From positions 124,001-188,000 of the forward strand of contig JAXJXV010000014.1 in NCBI GenBank assembly GCA_036307305.1: DNA of 64,000 bases. The letters are read 5' to 3'. Positions 16,131 through 25,561 of the stretch are shown here, piece after piece. Made by a program: the position numbers and the translations under genes. The notes beneath the pieces are model-generated. The model did no database searches. It was not told the origin of the DNA and saw only the letters and a program-made list of their open reading frames with translations. Position 1 is the first letter of the stretch. Every line of letters begins with the position of its first letter. The DNA is from SIG607 sp036307305. GTDB lineage: Bacteria; Bacillota; Clostridia; Oscillospirales; Acutalibacteraceae.

Positions 16131-16601
16131 GTGAAACAATCGAATAGAAAAGAATATTACCTAACAAAAGCGCAGGAAAATCTACCAAAATTAATTAATA
16201 GTGATATCTCAATATTAAACGAGGTCAAGAAGGTTTACAACAATGACAATTTTGTGATAGATTTGGGAAATCACTATGTTGGTTATTTTTCCTTCTTTTT
16301 AGGTTATACGGATAGGTATCCTGACGCACCTGTTCGCTTAAAGATACGGTTTTGCGAGAGTAAGGATGAAATAGAAGCTGATTTTTCAAGCTATCACGGC
16401 AATCTTTGTCCAACGTGGTTACAGGAAGAAATCATTAACGTGGATTTTGTTGGAGAGTACAAAATGACGCGCAGATATGCGGCGGCGTGTGTATGGCTTC
16501 GTACGTTAACGGGCAAAAAATTAAAGACAATGGAATTAGAAAATGCCGATAAAAAGCTTCTTAATAAAATAACTCAAACTGTAAACAAAGCTGTTCGTTG
16601 A
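16131..16601 (+). CDS. hypothetical protein, 156 residues
   Basis: GTG start with a weak ribosome site (GGTGG). The protein is soluble and charged, with no signal peptide or membrane segment. Residues ~45-110 contain DLGNHYVGYFSFFLGYTDRY and PVRLKIRFCESKDEIEADFS; the C-terminal half is helical. No family recognised. Its stop codon lies inside the terminator stem, so expression is monocistronic. Position between a repeat and core genes suggests an accessory gene. Confidence 0.55.
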   Translation: MKQSNRKEYYLTKAQENLPKLINSDISILNEVKKVYNNDNFVIDLGNHYVGYFSFFLGYTDRYPDAPVRLKIRFCESKDEIEADFSSYHGNLCPTWLQEEIINVDFVGEYKMTRRYAAACVWLRTLTGKKLKTMELENADKKLLNKITQTVNKAVR

Positions 16602-16615
16602 GAACGGCTTTGTTT
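16583..16615 (+). terminator. terminator overlapping the stop codon
   Basis: A 14-bp stem AAACAAAGCTGTTC/GAACGGCTTTGTTT (one G-T pair) with loop GTTGA, followed by TATTT. Confidence 0.8.
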
Positions 16616-16677
16616 TATTTATGCTTGAATTTTCAGATATTATATGATATATTTTAAATGAAAGGGGTATAAATATT

Positions 16678-17274
16678 ATGGCAAAATTTTTTGGTAACAA
16701 TCAGAACACAATAGCGGTTTCTCAAAAAGAACAGCTACAGGGGAATTACAGCAAAAGCGTCGGCAATCTCTTGCTTGTAATTGTTTTCACTGTGGTAAAT
16801 ATAATTTTACTTGTATCTAATTCAAATACATATTTTCTCTTCTCGGCATTCGTACCTTATTTTATTGCTGATTACGGTATGTTTTTTACAGGAAAGTATC
16901 CTGAAGCTTATTACGAGGGAATGACCGATTTTGAGTTTGTTGATATATCTTTTCTGTATGTAACTTTAGCAGTATCAGCAGTTGTTATCGTGCTTTATTT
17001 GCTTAGTTGGATATTTGCAAGAAAAGGGAAAATAGGTTGGCTGTATGTTGCTACCGTTATGTTCGTAATTGATACACTGGCAATGTTTGCTTTAACGGGT
17101 TTTTCCACCGAATCAATTATTGATATCGTATTTCATGCGTGGGTTCTTTACTGTCTTATAAACGGAATTGTTACTTTTAATAAGATTAAAAAGCTTCCCG
17201 ATGAAGAACCTCAGTTGGCAGAAGAAATTCAGATAAATGGCGAAACATTAAATAAGTCTCAATCATTTGAATAA
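16678..17274 (+). CDS. four-TM membrane protein, unknown function
   Basis: 198 residues with AAAGGGG upstream of ATG. Membrane helices at about residues 30-50, 52-75, 98-120 and 130-150, plus a possible fifth (~155-170). The C-terminal tail is hydrophilic and acidic (KLPDEEPQLAEE). Monocistronic between terminators. Not assigned to a known family. Confidence 0.6.
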   Translation: MAKFFGNNQNTIAVSQKEQLQGNYSKSVGNLLLVIVFTVVNIILLVSNSNTYFLFSAFVPYFIADYGMFFTGKYPEAYYEGMTDFEFVDISFLYVTLAVSAVVIVLYLLSWIFARKGKIGWLYVATVMFVIDTLAMFALTGFSTESIIDIVFHAWVLYCLINGIVTFNKIKKLPDEEPQLAEEIQINGETLNKSQSFE

Positions 17275-17319
17275 TTAACCAAAAACGTCTTGAGTTTAAA
17301 ATATTAAAGGTGTTGTAAG

Positions 17320-17350
17320 TATCACTAAGCAAAATTAATGCTTAGTGATA
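17320..17350 (+). terminator. terminator of the membrane protein gene
   Basis: An 11-bp perfect stem TATCACTAAGC/GCTTAGTGATA with a 9-base loop and T run. Confidence 0.9.
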
Positions 17351-17371
17351 TTTTTTATTGTATTATAAAGG

Positions 17372-17401
17372 TTGACAAATGGGGTATATATTTGGTAAAA
17401 T
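17372..17401 (+). promoter_or_regulatory. promoter of the yicC-remA-gmk-rpoZ-... gene string
   Basis: TTGACA (17372-17377) and TAAAAT (17396-17401) are 18 bp apart. The inferred start site lies just downstream of a spurious ATG at 17405, supporting the later yicC start at 17447. Confidence 0.7.
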
Positions 17402-17446
17402 ATAATGAATAATATGGCTTATTATGTCAATTTGGAGGCAAAGGTT

Positions 17447-18325
17447 ATGGCTAACAGTATGACAGGCTACGGCAGAGCTCAGGTTCAGTCGGAGGCGTTT
17501 GATATAACGGCTGAAATTAAAGCTGTAAATCACAGATATTTTGAACTGTCTGTTAAGGTACCGAGAGGGTATTCTTTTCTTGAGGAGAAGATCTCTTCTT
17601 TCCTGAAGAAGAAAATCTCAAGAGGAAAAATAGAAGTTTATGTTTCCATAGTAAATCTCGGTGAGAGCGATACGGTTATTGAAATCAATAACGAGTATAT
17701 GGATGCGTATATGAACGCCTTGAAACAGTTGTGTGCGGATTATAATTTACAGGGTGATTTTCCTGTTATGAGCTTTGCTCAGAATCCCGATGTGTTTAAA
17801 ATCAGCAAAAAACAGGTTGATGAAGAACAGGTAACTGATGAGGTTTTGGCGGTACTTGATATAGCCGTTAATAACTTTATAAGTATGAGAAAGCTTGAGG
17901 GACAACGACTTTGTGAGGACGTTGTTTCAAGAATTTCCACTATTGAGAATTACGTTTCATTCGTAGAAGAAAAATCTCCCGAATCGGTTAAACTGTACCG
18001 CGAACGTCTTGAAGCAAAAATTAAAGAGGTTATCGGTGACGTTCAGATTGACGAGCAGAGAATTCTCACGGAAGCGGCTATTTTTGCTGACAAGATTGCT
18101 GTTGCTGAGGAAACTGTACGTCTTCGCAGTCATTTAAAACAGGTTGTTGAACTGTTGGGTAAGGACGAGCCTATCGGCAGAAAGCTTGATTTTATAGTTC
18201 AGGAAATGAACAGAGAAGCTAATACAACAGGCTCTAAATCTCAGGATATAGATATTACAAACGCTGTTGTAGAAATCAAAGCGGAAATTGAAAAGATTCG
18301 CGAACAAATCCAGAATCTTGAGTAG
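17447..18325 (+). CDS. yicC: YicC/YloC-family endoribonuclease
   Basis: The ATG at 17447 follows TTGGAGG; the in-frame ATG at 17405 lies at the transcription start. 292 residues. The N-terminus MANSMTGYGRAQ is the family hallmark, with VNHRYFELSVKVPRG (~residues 32-46) and, at the C-terminus, GRKLDFIVQEMNREANTTGSK. YicC proteins are metal-dependent endoribonucleases affecting RNA turnover. First gene of the conserved Firmicutes string that continues with remA and gmk, as in Bacillus. Confidence 0.93.
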   Translation: MANSMTGYGRAQVQSEAFDITAEIKAVNHRYFELSVKVPRGYSFLEEKISSFLKKKISRGKIEVYVSIVNLGESDTVIEINNEYMDAYMNALKQLCADYNLQGDFPVMSFAQNPDVFKISKKQVDEEQVTDEVLAVLDIAVNNFISMRKLEGQRLCEDVVSRISTIENYVSFVEEKSPESVKLYRERLEAKIKEVIGDVQIDEQRILTEAAIFADKIAVAEETVRLRSHLKQVVELLGKDEPIGRKLDFIVQEMNREANTTGSKSQDIDITNAVVEIKAEIEKIREQIQNLE

Positions 18326-18333
18326 GTGAAGTT

Positions 18334-18597
18334 ATGAAGCTAATAAATATCGGTTTTGGTAATATGGTGTCGGTAAACAGGCTTGTTGCTATAGTGAGTC
18401 CTGAATCTGCGCCTATAAAAAGAATGATTTCTGAGGCAAAGGAAAAAGGCAATCTTATTGATGCTACTCACGGCAGAAGAACGAGGGCGGTAATTATTAC
18501 CGACAGTGACCATATAATTCTTACCTATTTGCAGTGCGAAACCGTGGCGAACCGTATTGCAGAGGATTCTATTGAGGAGGAAGAAGATAGTGAGTAA
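18334..18597 (+). CDS. remA: RemA-like extracellular matrix regulator (DUF370)
   Basis: 87 residues, full family length: KLINIGFGNMVSVNRLVAIV, SPESAPIKRMI, DATHGRRTRAVIITDSDH. In Bacillus subtilis RemA is a ring-forming DNA-binding activator of matrix operons and osmoprotection. Here it keeps the same place between yicC and gmk. It overlaps gmk by 8 bases. Confidence 0.93.
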   Translation: MKLINIGFGNMVSVNRLVAIVSPESAPIKRMISEAKEKGNLIDATHGRRTRAVIITDSDHIILTYLQCETVANRIAEDSIEEEEDSE

Positions 18598-19198
18598 AGG
18601 TACTGTTTTTATTATTTCAGGACCGTCAGGCTCAGGTAAGGATACTATAATGACGGCTCTTTTTAAACGTCATCCTGAAATTAAACTTTCTATTTCCTCT
18701 GTAACGAGAGAAATGCGTGTGGGTGAGGTAGAAGGTGAGAAATACCACTTTATTTCCCGTGAGGAGTTTGAACAGCAACTTAAAGAGGATGCGTTTTTAG
18801 AGCATAATCTTTTTGTGGATAATTATTACGGAACCCCTAAAAAGCCCGTTATCGACTGTATCGAAAATGGTGACGACATTATTGTTGAAATCGACGTTAA
18901 CGGCGCCGCGCAGGTGAGAGAAAAGCTTCCTGAGGCTGTGAGTATATTTATTATGCCGCCTTCTTACGAGGAACTTAAAAGACGTCTTATCGGAAGAGGT
19001 ACTGACTCTCCTGAGGTTATAGAAAAGCGACTTGCTTCGGCTCTTAGTGAAATAGAAAGAGCAGTGGAGTACGATTACGTTGTAAAGAACGATATTGTTG
19101 ACAGATGTGTTGATGATATTATTCATATAATTCTGACTCAAAGACTAACTGTCTGCCGTCAGAAAAAATTAATTAATGAGGTGCTTAATAAATGTTAA
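18590..19198 (+). CDS. gmk: guanylate kinase
   Basis: The GTG at 18590 is placed after GGAGGAAG and gives the standard N-terminus MSKGTVFIISGPSGSGKDTI; longer frames upstream lie inside remA. 202 residues with P-loop GPSGSGK (10-16), GMP-binding SSVTREMRVGE and the lid region. It phosphorylates GMP to GDP with ATP. The gene order gmk-rpoZ is typical of bacteria. It overlaps both neighbours by a few bases, indicating coupled translation. Confidence 0.96.
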   Translation: MSKGTVFIISGPSGSGKDTIMTALFKRHPEIKLSISSVTREMRVGEVEGEKYHFISREEFEQQLKEDAFLEHNLFVDNYYGTPKKPVIDCIENGDDIIVEIDVNGAAQVREKLPEAVSIFIMPPSYEELKRRLIGRGTDSPEVIEKRLASALSEIERAVEYDYVVKNDIVDRCVDDIIHIILTQRLTVCRQKKLINEVLNKC

Positions 19199-19374
19199 AT
19201 CCTGCTATTGGTAAACTTATTCAGAATTGTGAGAACCGTTACGGTCTTGTAAACGAAATCGCAAAACAGGCAAGAGAGATTGCCGACGATGCACAGGAAA
19301 AGGGTGAAATCATTCTTGAAAAGCCCGTATCTCTTGCAATTAATAAAGTAGCATCTAAGCGCGGACTTCTGTAA
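19192..19374 (+). CDS. rpoZ: RNA polymerase omega subunit
   Basis: 60 residues with the omega signature (NRYGLVNEIAKQAREIA, KPVSLAINKVASKRG). It overlaps the gmk stop by 7 bases. Omega assists folding and assembly of the beta-prime subunit. A coaBC gene, common after rpoZ in Firmicutes, is absent here; priA comes next. Confidence 0.95.
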   Translation: MLNPAIGKLIQNCENRYGLVNEIAKQAREIADDAQEKGEIILEKPVSLAINKVASKRGLL

Positions 19375-19406
19375 AAAACAAAGTAAAGGGGAAAGGGGGA
19401 TGTCTG

Positions 19407-21836
19407 TTGTTTAAGATTGCAAAAGTTGTCATAGACGGCGCAACCACTCAGTTTGACAGGCAGTACTCCTATATTGTTCCCGAAGATCTACAGAGTGACT
19501 GTGTTTGCGGAATACGCGTGGTTGTCCCGTTTGGACGCTCAAACATTAAAAAACAAGGCTTTGTTATGGAAACTGAATATACCGATAATGTTGAAGGGCT
19601 TAAGGCTGTTTGCGGTATATTCGATGCTTCGCCTGTTTTAAACGGTGAGATGATAAAGCTGTGTCAGTTTATGCGAAAGCAAACCTTTTGTACGTATTAT
19701 GATGCAATTCATACCTTGCTTCCTGCAGGAATAGGTATGAAGCTTGTTAAGCTATATTCTGTCAGTGTAAATTTTGATACTTCCTTGTTAGATGAACAGG
19801 AAAAGGCTGTTTATACCTTTGTAAGCAAAAAGGGCGGTAACGTTAAAAAAGAAATTATCCTTAATTCTTTTGCTTATGCTGATGAAACCTTCCTTCAAAA
19901 GCTTTGTAAAAAGGGCGCATTGGTGGCAGAGGATGAAGCTGTAAGACGCGCTCACGATGCCACTATGAAAATGGTACGCCTTTGTGTAGACGGTGATGAA
20001 CTCGACTCACTGAATCTTACCGCAAAACAGCGTACAGTAACCGATTATCTCGTTACACAGACAAGCGGTTCCGTTAAGGAAGTTATTTACTATACAGGAG
20101 TAACCTCTTCGGTTATTTCTACTCTTGAGAAAAATAAAGTTGTAGAGCTTTACGAAAAAGAGGTTTTCAGATTACCCCATAATTTTTCTTCACCTGCAAA
20201 AAGGAAGGATATTATCCTTACCGATGAGCAAAGCAAGGTATACGCAGAGCTAAAGGAAAAGCTTAACGCTCAGGGCGGCGCCTGTTCGCTGCTTTACGGA
20301 ATTACGGGAAGCGGAAAAACTCAGGTATTCTTAAAGCTTGTTGACGATGTTGTGGACTCAGGCAAAGGCGTAATAGTTATGGTGCCTGAAATTTCCCTTA
20401 CACCGCAGACGTTATCTCTTTTCGGTGAAAGATATGGAAACAGAGTTGCTGTCTTTCACAGCGCAATGTCACAGGGACAGCGTATGGACGAATGGAAGCG
20501 TGTGAAAAACGGCGATGCTGTTGTGGCTATAGGAACGCGTTCTGCTGTTTTTGCTCCAATGGATAATATCGGACTTATTGTAATGGATGAGGAACAGGAG
20601 CATACCTATAAATCAGAGCAGTCCCCACGTTTTCACGCCCGTAATATTGCTAAATTCAGAGCAAATCAGCATAATGCTCTTTTACTACTTGCATCTGCTA
20701 CTCCGTCTATGGAATCTTATTACGCCGCAAAAAGCGGCAGATATTCTTTACACACCTTAACTCAGCGTTACGGTGGTGCGCAGCTTCCCGATGCGGTTAC
20801 GGTGGATATGCGTTCCGAAATCTTTTCGGGTAATAACGGCAGTATAAGCAGAAGACTTGCCGATGAATTGGATACTGTTTTGAAAAATAAAAAACAGGCG
20901 ATACTCTTACTGAACAGAAGAGGCTATAACACATACGTGTCCTGTTCGGTCTGCTCTTACGTGGCTACCTGTCCTAACTGTAGTATTTCTATGACCTATC
21001 ATTCTGCAAATAAAAGACTGATGTGTCATTATTGCGGTCATTCGGTTCCTGTTTTTAATAAGTGTCCCCAGTGTAATAATGAGCATATGCGCTTTTTCGG
21101 TATGGGAACTCAGCGCGTTGAGGATGAACTTAAAATGCTTTTCCCGGAGGCGAGAATTTTACGTCTTGATGCTGACAGTACTCTTGCAAGGGATTCCTTT
21201 TCTAACTATCTCAACCGTTTTGCAAATGGCGAGTATGATATTATGCTCGGCACACAAATGGTTGCTAAAGGACTGAATTTTCCCAACGTTACCCTTGTTG
21301 GTGTAATCGGTGCAGATCAATCTATGTACAGCGAGGATTACAGAAGCTTTGAGAGAACCTTTTCACTGCTTACACAGGTGGTTGGCAGAGCCGGTCGCGG
21401 CGGTTACGAGGGAAAGGCGATTATTCAGACGATAAATCCAGAAAGCAGTCTTATTCATCTTGCCGTTAAACAGGATTATGATGCTTTTTATAACGACGAA
21501 ATACTCACACGAAAAATGATGGTGTACCCTCCGTACTGCGATATAGCCTTGCTTGTGGTATCGTCCTGTGACAGAGGTCTGGCTGAGGAAACGGTATATC
21601 AGATTTTTGAAAATATAAAACAGCTTATTGATGATGAATACTCTGACGTAAAGCTTGTTATTTTAGGACCGTCGGCGGCTTCGGTTGTTAAGGTTAATAC
21701 CCGTTACAGATACAGAATGATTATAAAATGCAGATGTAACGCCCGTTTTCGTCAGATGATTGAAAAGGCAATGGATATTAAACGAAAAAACGATTTGTCG
21801 GTGTTTATAGATATAAACCCCGAATCTGTTATATAG
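19407..21836 (+). CDS. priA: primosomal replication restart helicase PriA
   Basis: 809 residues from a TTG at 19407 preceded by GGGGAAAGGGGG. The N-terminal DNA-binding region is ~1-190. The helicase core has Walker A GITGSGKTQ (~300) and Walker B DEEQEH. Eight cysteines form the zinc region (CSVCSY, CPNC, CHYCGH, CPQC; ~515-560). Motif VI is QVVGRAGRGG. PriA recognises stalled forks and reloads the replicative helicase. Length and motif order are normal. Confidence 0.96.
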   Translation: MFKIAKVVIDGATTQFDRQYSYIVPEDLQSDCVCGIRVVVPFGRSNIKKQGFVMETEYTDNVEGLKAVCGIFDASPVLNGEMIKLCQFMRKQTFCTYYDAIHTLLPAGIGMKLVKLYSVSVNFDTSLLDEQEKAVYTFVSKKGGNVKKEIILNSFAYADETFLQKLCKKGALVAEDEAVRRAHDATMKMVRLCVDGDELDSLNLTAKQRTVTDYLVTQTSGSVKEVIYYTGVTSSVISTLEKNKVVELYEKEVFRLPHNFSSPAKRKDIILTDEQSKVYAELKEKLNAQGGACSLLYGITGSGKTQVFLKLVDDVVDSGKGVIVMVPEISLTPQTLSLFGERYGNRVAVFHSAMSQGQRMDEWKRVKNGDAVVAIGTRSAVFAPMDNIGLIVMDEEQEHTYKSEQSPRFHARNIAKFRANQHNALLLLASATPSMESYYAAKSGRYSLHTLTQRYGGAQLPDAVTVDMRSEIFSGNNGSISRRLADELDTVLKNKKQAILLLNRRGYNTYVSCSVCSYVATCPNCSISMTYHSANKRLMCHYCGHSVPVFNKCPQCNNEHMRFFGMGTQRVEDELKMLFPEARILRLDADSTLARDSFSNYLNRFANGEYDIMLGTQMVAKGLNFPNVTLVGVIGADQSMYSEDYRSFERTFSLLTQVVGRAGRGGYEGKAIIQTINPESSLIHLAVKQDYDAFYNDEILTRKMMVYPPYCDIALLVVSSCDRGLAEETVYQIFENIKQLIDDEYSDVKLVILGPSAASVVKVNTRYRYRMIIKCRCNARFRQMIEKAMDIKRKNDLSVFIDINPESVI

Positions 21837-21845
21837 GAGAAATTT

Positions 21846-22289
21846 ATGGCTACAAGAAATATAACCCAATACGGCAAAGACCCGATTCTTAAAAAGGTTT
21901 GCCGTTCACAGCTTAGCTTTGACGACCGTCTTGCAACTATACTTGATGATATGGCTGAAACTATGTATGCGGCGGACGGAGTAGGTCTTGCGGCTCCTCA
22001 GGTTGGTATATTACGCCGTTACTGTGTCATCGACGTTGGCGAGGGCATTGTTGAGCTTATTAATCCCGTTATTGTAGAGGTGGACGGAGAACAACTGGGG
22101 CAGGAGGGCTGTCTTTCTGTACCGGGCGTATATAAGGATGTAAAACGTCCTATGAAGGTTAAAGTGAGAGCTCAGAACCGAAACGGCGAGAATATTGTTG
22201 TTGAGGGCGAAGGTCTTATGGCAAGGGCTCTTTGTCACGAAATAGACCATCTTGACGGTGTGGTATTTTTAGACCGCGCCGAAAAATAA
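21846..22289 (+). CDS. def: peptide deformylase
   Basis: 147 residues. All three catalytic motifs are intact: GVGLAAPQ (45-52), EGCLS (87-91) and HEIDH (131-135), giving the Cys-His-His metal site. It removes the formyl group from nascent N-terminal methionine. It is paired with fmt 16 bases downstream, which adds that formyl group, a widely conserved pair. Confidence 0.97.
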   Translation: MATRNITQYGKDPILKKVCRSQLSFDDRLATILDDMAETMYAADGVGLAAPQVGILRRYCVIDVGEGIVELINPVIVEVDGEQLGQEGCLSVPGVYKDVKRPMKVKVRAQNRNGENIVVEGEGLMARALCHEIDHLDGVVFLDRAEK

Positions 22290-22304
22290 GAGGCGATTTA
22301 TATA

Positions 22305-23234
22305 ATGAAAATTGTGTTTATGGGAACTCCCGATTATGCAGTTCCTACCCTAAAGGCTTTGATTGAAGACGGTCACGAAATTGCCGCTGTTTTTTGTCAG
22401 CCTGATAAGCCTGTTGGCAGAAAAAAGATTTTAACTGCACCTGCCGTAAAGGTTTGTGCAGAGGAATATAATATTCCCGTTTATCAGCCTCAAAGTGTGA
22501 AAACAGATGAGGTATACGATACGTTGCTGAGCTTTAAGCCTGACGTTATTGTTGTGGTGGCATACGGAAAAATTCTTCCTGAACGTGTGCTGAATATTGC
22601 ACCGTATGGCTGTATAAACGGTCACGGCTCGATACTGCCTCGGTACAGAGGCGCGGCGCCTATACAGTGGGCTGTTATAAACGGCGAAACCGAAACAGGC
22701 GTTACCGCAATGTATATGGACAGCGGTATTGATACGGGAGATATTATTGATATAGAAAAAACACAAATAGGTGAAAACGAAACGGCAGATATGCTGTTTG
22801 AAAGATTATCGGTGATTACTGCTAAGCTTTTGAGCAAAACTATTAAAAAATTGCAAAACGGAGAAATTTCCCGCGTAAAACAAAGTGAAGCAGAGGCTAC
22901 CTATGCGCCGATTATAAGCAAGGATATGGCTCTTATTGACTTTTCAAAGTCGGCTGACGAGGTGCGCAATGCTGTCAGAGGCTTTAATTCTTGGCCTGTA
23001 GCATATTGCTTTCTTGACTCTAAACGCTTAAAGGTATTTTCTTGCTCGGTTGTAAAAGGGACTTTTTCCGACTGTGGAAAAGTTGTAAAGAGTGATGGTC
23101 AGCTTGTTGTTTCCTGTGGGCAAAACGCTGTTGCTTTTGAGGAAATTCAGCTTGAGGGTTCAAAGAGAATGAATATAACAGATTTTCTAAAAGGAAAAAC
23201 CATTCCTGTGGGAACATCTCTTGTTGAGGAATAA
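22305..23234 (+). CDS. fmt: methionyl-tRNA formyltransferase
   Basis: 309 residues. N-terminal MKIVFMGTPDYAVPTL, the folate-binding and catalytic segment HGSILPRYRGAAPIQ with the following DTGDII, and a C-terminal OB-like domain (~205-309). It formylates initiator Met-tRNA using 10-formyl-THF. It lies between def and rsmB, 4 bases from the latter. Confidence 0.97.
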   Translation: MKIVFMGTPDYAVPTLKALIEDGHEIAAVFCQPDKPVGRKKILTAPAVKVCAEEYNIPVYQPQSVKTDEVYDTLLSFKPDVIVVVAYGKILPERVLNIAPYGCINGHGSILPRYRGAAPIQWAVINGETETGVTAMYMDSGIDTGDIIDIEKTQIGENETADMLFERLSVITAKLLSKTIKKLQNGEISRVKQSEAEATYAPIISKDMALIDFSKSADEVRNAVRGFNSWPVAYCFLDSKRLKVFSCSVVKGTFSDCGKVVKSDGQLVVSCGQNAVAFEEIQLEGSKRMNITDFLKGKTIPVGTSLVEE

Positions 23235-23238
23235 ATAA

Positions 23239-24507
23239 GTGGCAGATTTAAGAAAAATAGTAGTGGAAGCGCTGCTGAGAGTTGAACAAGACGGTTCTTA
23301 TTCCAATTTAACTCTTAATAGCTTATTTAAAAAAGAAGCGCTGACGGTAGAAGATAAGAGATTTATTACAGCTTTGTTTTACGGTGTGCTTGACCGAAAA
23401 ATAACTCTTGATTTTTATATTAATAAGCTTAGCAAGATAAAGGTAAAAAAGCTTGACGCTGTGACACGACAGGCATTAAGAATAGGAATTTATCAGCTTT
23501 ACTTTATGGAAAAGGTGCCTGATAATGCGGCTGTGAATGAATCGGTTGAGCTTGTTAAAAGTTCTGTTGAAAATAAAAATACAAGCTTTGTAAACGCTGT
23601 GCTGAGAAGCGCTGTTAAAAGAGAAATATCACTTCCGAAAACCAAGGATTTATATTCTCTGTCCGTTAATTATTCCTGTCCTGTTTTTATACTGGAAGAG
23701 CTTATAAAGGATTACGGTATAGAGAAAACCGAAGAAATAATTAAGGCTTATTTGTTGTCTTCTGACGTTAATATTCGTGTAAATACATTAAAGACAACCC
23801 CCGAAAAGTTATCAGAGGCTTTCAGTAATCTGAATATAAAGCATAAAGCATCTGAGGATAAAAACAGTTTTACCCTTGTTGGCGGAATTGATTTTAACAA
23901 CAATTTGCTTTTTAAAGACGGAATGTTTTACGTACAGGATACTTCGTCGGTTAATTGCGCATTGGCTATTGGTGCAAAGGAGAATGAAAGAATTCTTGAC
24001 GTTTGCGCCGCGCCCGGTTCTAAAAGCTTTACAATGGCTTTATCTATGAAAAATAAAGGTGAAATTATTTCCTGTGACCTTTACGATAACAGAGTTTCTC
24101 TTATTAAGGCTTCTGCTCATAAGCTTGGTATTAACTGTATAAAAACACTGGTAAATGACGCTACTGTTTATAATGAAAAGATTGGCGAATTTGATGCAGT
24201 ATTGTGTGACGTGCCTTGTTCGGGATACGGCGTAATAAGACGAAAGCCTGAAATTAAATATAAAAACGAAAATAATTTTGAAGAACTACAGGCTATCCAG
24301 TATAAGATACTTGAGACGTCCTCACGATACCTTAAAGAAAAGGGAAGATTGCTTTATTCAACCTGCACTTTAAGAAAGGCTGAAAATGAGCAAATTATTA
24401 AGAAATTCCTTGCTTGTCATAAGGATTTTTACTGTGATTATATGCATACGGATTTTCCCTGTGATAATAACGACGGCTTTTTCAGAGCCTTGCTTATAAA
24501 AAAATAA
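23239..24507 (+). CDS. rsmB: 16S rRNA m5C967 methyltransferase RsmB
   Basis: 422 residues, GTG start. The N-terminal NusB-like domain (~1-140) is followed by a SAM-dependent RNA m5C methyltransferase with the AdoMet loop DVCAAPGSKSFTM (~253-265). The catalytic cysteines are in DVPCSG and STCTL. It methylates C967 of 16S rRNA. Normal length; part of the def-fmt-rsmB-rlmN run. Confidence 0.95.
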   Translation: MADLRKIVVEALLRVEQDGSYSNLTLNSLFKKEALTVEDKRFITALFYGVLDRKITLDFYINKLSKIKVKKLDAVTRQALRIGIYQLYFMEKVPDNAAVNESVELVKSSVENKNTSFVNAVLRSAVKREISLPKTKDLYSLSVNYSCPVFILEELIKDYGIEKTEEIIKAYLLSSDVNIRVNTLKTTPEKLSEAFSNLNIKHKASEDKNSFTLVGGIDFNNNLLFKDGMFYVQDTSSVNCALAIGAKENERILDVCAAPGSKSFTMALSMKNKGEIISCDLYDNRVSLIKASAHKLGINCIKTLVNDATVYNEKIGEFDAVLCDVPCSGYGVIRRKPEIKYKNENNFEELQAIQYKILETSSRYLKEKGRLLYSTCTLRKAENEQIIKKFLACHKDFYCDYMHTDFPCDNNDGFFRALLIKK

Positions 24508-24520
24508 TGGAGGTGAAACT

Positions 24521-25561
24521 TTGGATAAAATTGATATTAAGTCTATGACTGTCTGCGAAATTGAAGCACTTATGAAAGATTTTTCTCAGCCGAAATTCAG
24601 AGCAGCTCAGATTTTCAAATGGCTTCACAGCGGTGTTTCTTCATTTGACGAGATGTCAAATATATCCAAAGAACTCAGAGCCTCCCTTAATGAAAAATGT
24701 TATATTGCAGATGTGCAGATTGTAAGGCGCCTTGAGTCGCAAATCGACGGTACAATTAAATATTTATACAGACTTTTTGACGGACAAACGGTTGAGTCTG
24801 TGCTGATGAAATACAATCACGGCTATACGGTATGTATTTCTACTCAGGTGGGTTGCAGAATGGGGTGCAGATTTTGCGCTTCAGGAATAGGAGGACTTGT
24901 AAGAAATCTTACCGCTTCTGAAATGCTGTCCCAGATAATGATGGCGCAAAAGGATAATGATATTCAGGTTTCAAACGTTGTTATGATGGGTATGGGTGAG
25001 CCACTTGATAATTTTGAGAATAGTACGCGGTTTTTAAAGTTAGTATCTGATGACAACGGAATGAATATAGGACTAAGACATATTTCTTTGTCTACGTCAG
25101 GCGTTGTTGACGGTATATATAAATTGGCAGAGCTTAATTTACCCATAACATTGTCGATTTCTTTACACGCCCCAAGTGATGAAATACGAAGCAAGACGAT
25201 GCCTGTAAATAAAAAGTGGAATATTGATGCGTTGCTTAAAGCCTGTAAGGATTATCAGAAGGTAACAACCCGAAGAATTTCTTTTGAGTATGCAATGATA
25301 CAGGGGGTTAACGACTCCACTGAGGATGCGCTGCTTCTTGCAAAACGACTTAAAGGTATTTTGTGTCACGTAAATCTTATACCTGCAAATCCCGTTGTTG
25401 AAACGGATTTTATAAAATCAGAACATAAAAGGATAGAAAATTTCAAAATAAAGCTTGAGCAATGCGGTGTGACGGCGACAATAAGAAGAACGCTGGGCGC
25501 TGATATTAACGCTTCGTGCGGACAGCTCAGACGACAGGAACAAGGAAAGGAGGAGGTTTAG
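24521..25561 (+). CDS. rlmN: dual-specificity RNA methyltransferase RlmN
   Basis: 346 residues from a TTG start after GGAGGTG. Radical SAM motif CRMGCRFC (CX3CX2C, ~113-120), MMGMGEPLDN, and the C-terminal NASCGQLR with the mechanistic Cys. It places m2A2503 in 23S rRNA and m2A37 in some tRNAs. Its last base is the first base of the next gene's GTG (taGTG), so translation is coupled. Confidence 0.96.
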   Translation: MDKIDIKSMTVCEIEALMKDFSQPKFRAAQIFKWLHSGVSSFDEMSNISKELRASLNEKCYIADVQIVRRLESQIDGTIKYLYRLFDGQTVESVLMKYNHGYTVCISTQVGCRMGCRFCASGIGGLVRNLTASEMLSQIMMAQKDNDIQVSNVVMMGMGEPLDNFENSTRFLKLVSDDNGMNIGLRHISLSTSGVVDGIYKLAELNLPITLSISLHAPSDEIRSKTMPVNKKWNIDALLKACKDYQKVTTRRISFEYAMIQGVNDSTEDALLLAKRLKGILCHVNLIPANPVVETDFIKSEHKRIENFKIKLEQCGVTATIRRTLGADINASCGQLRRQEQGKEEV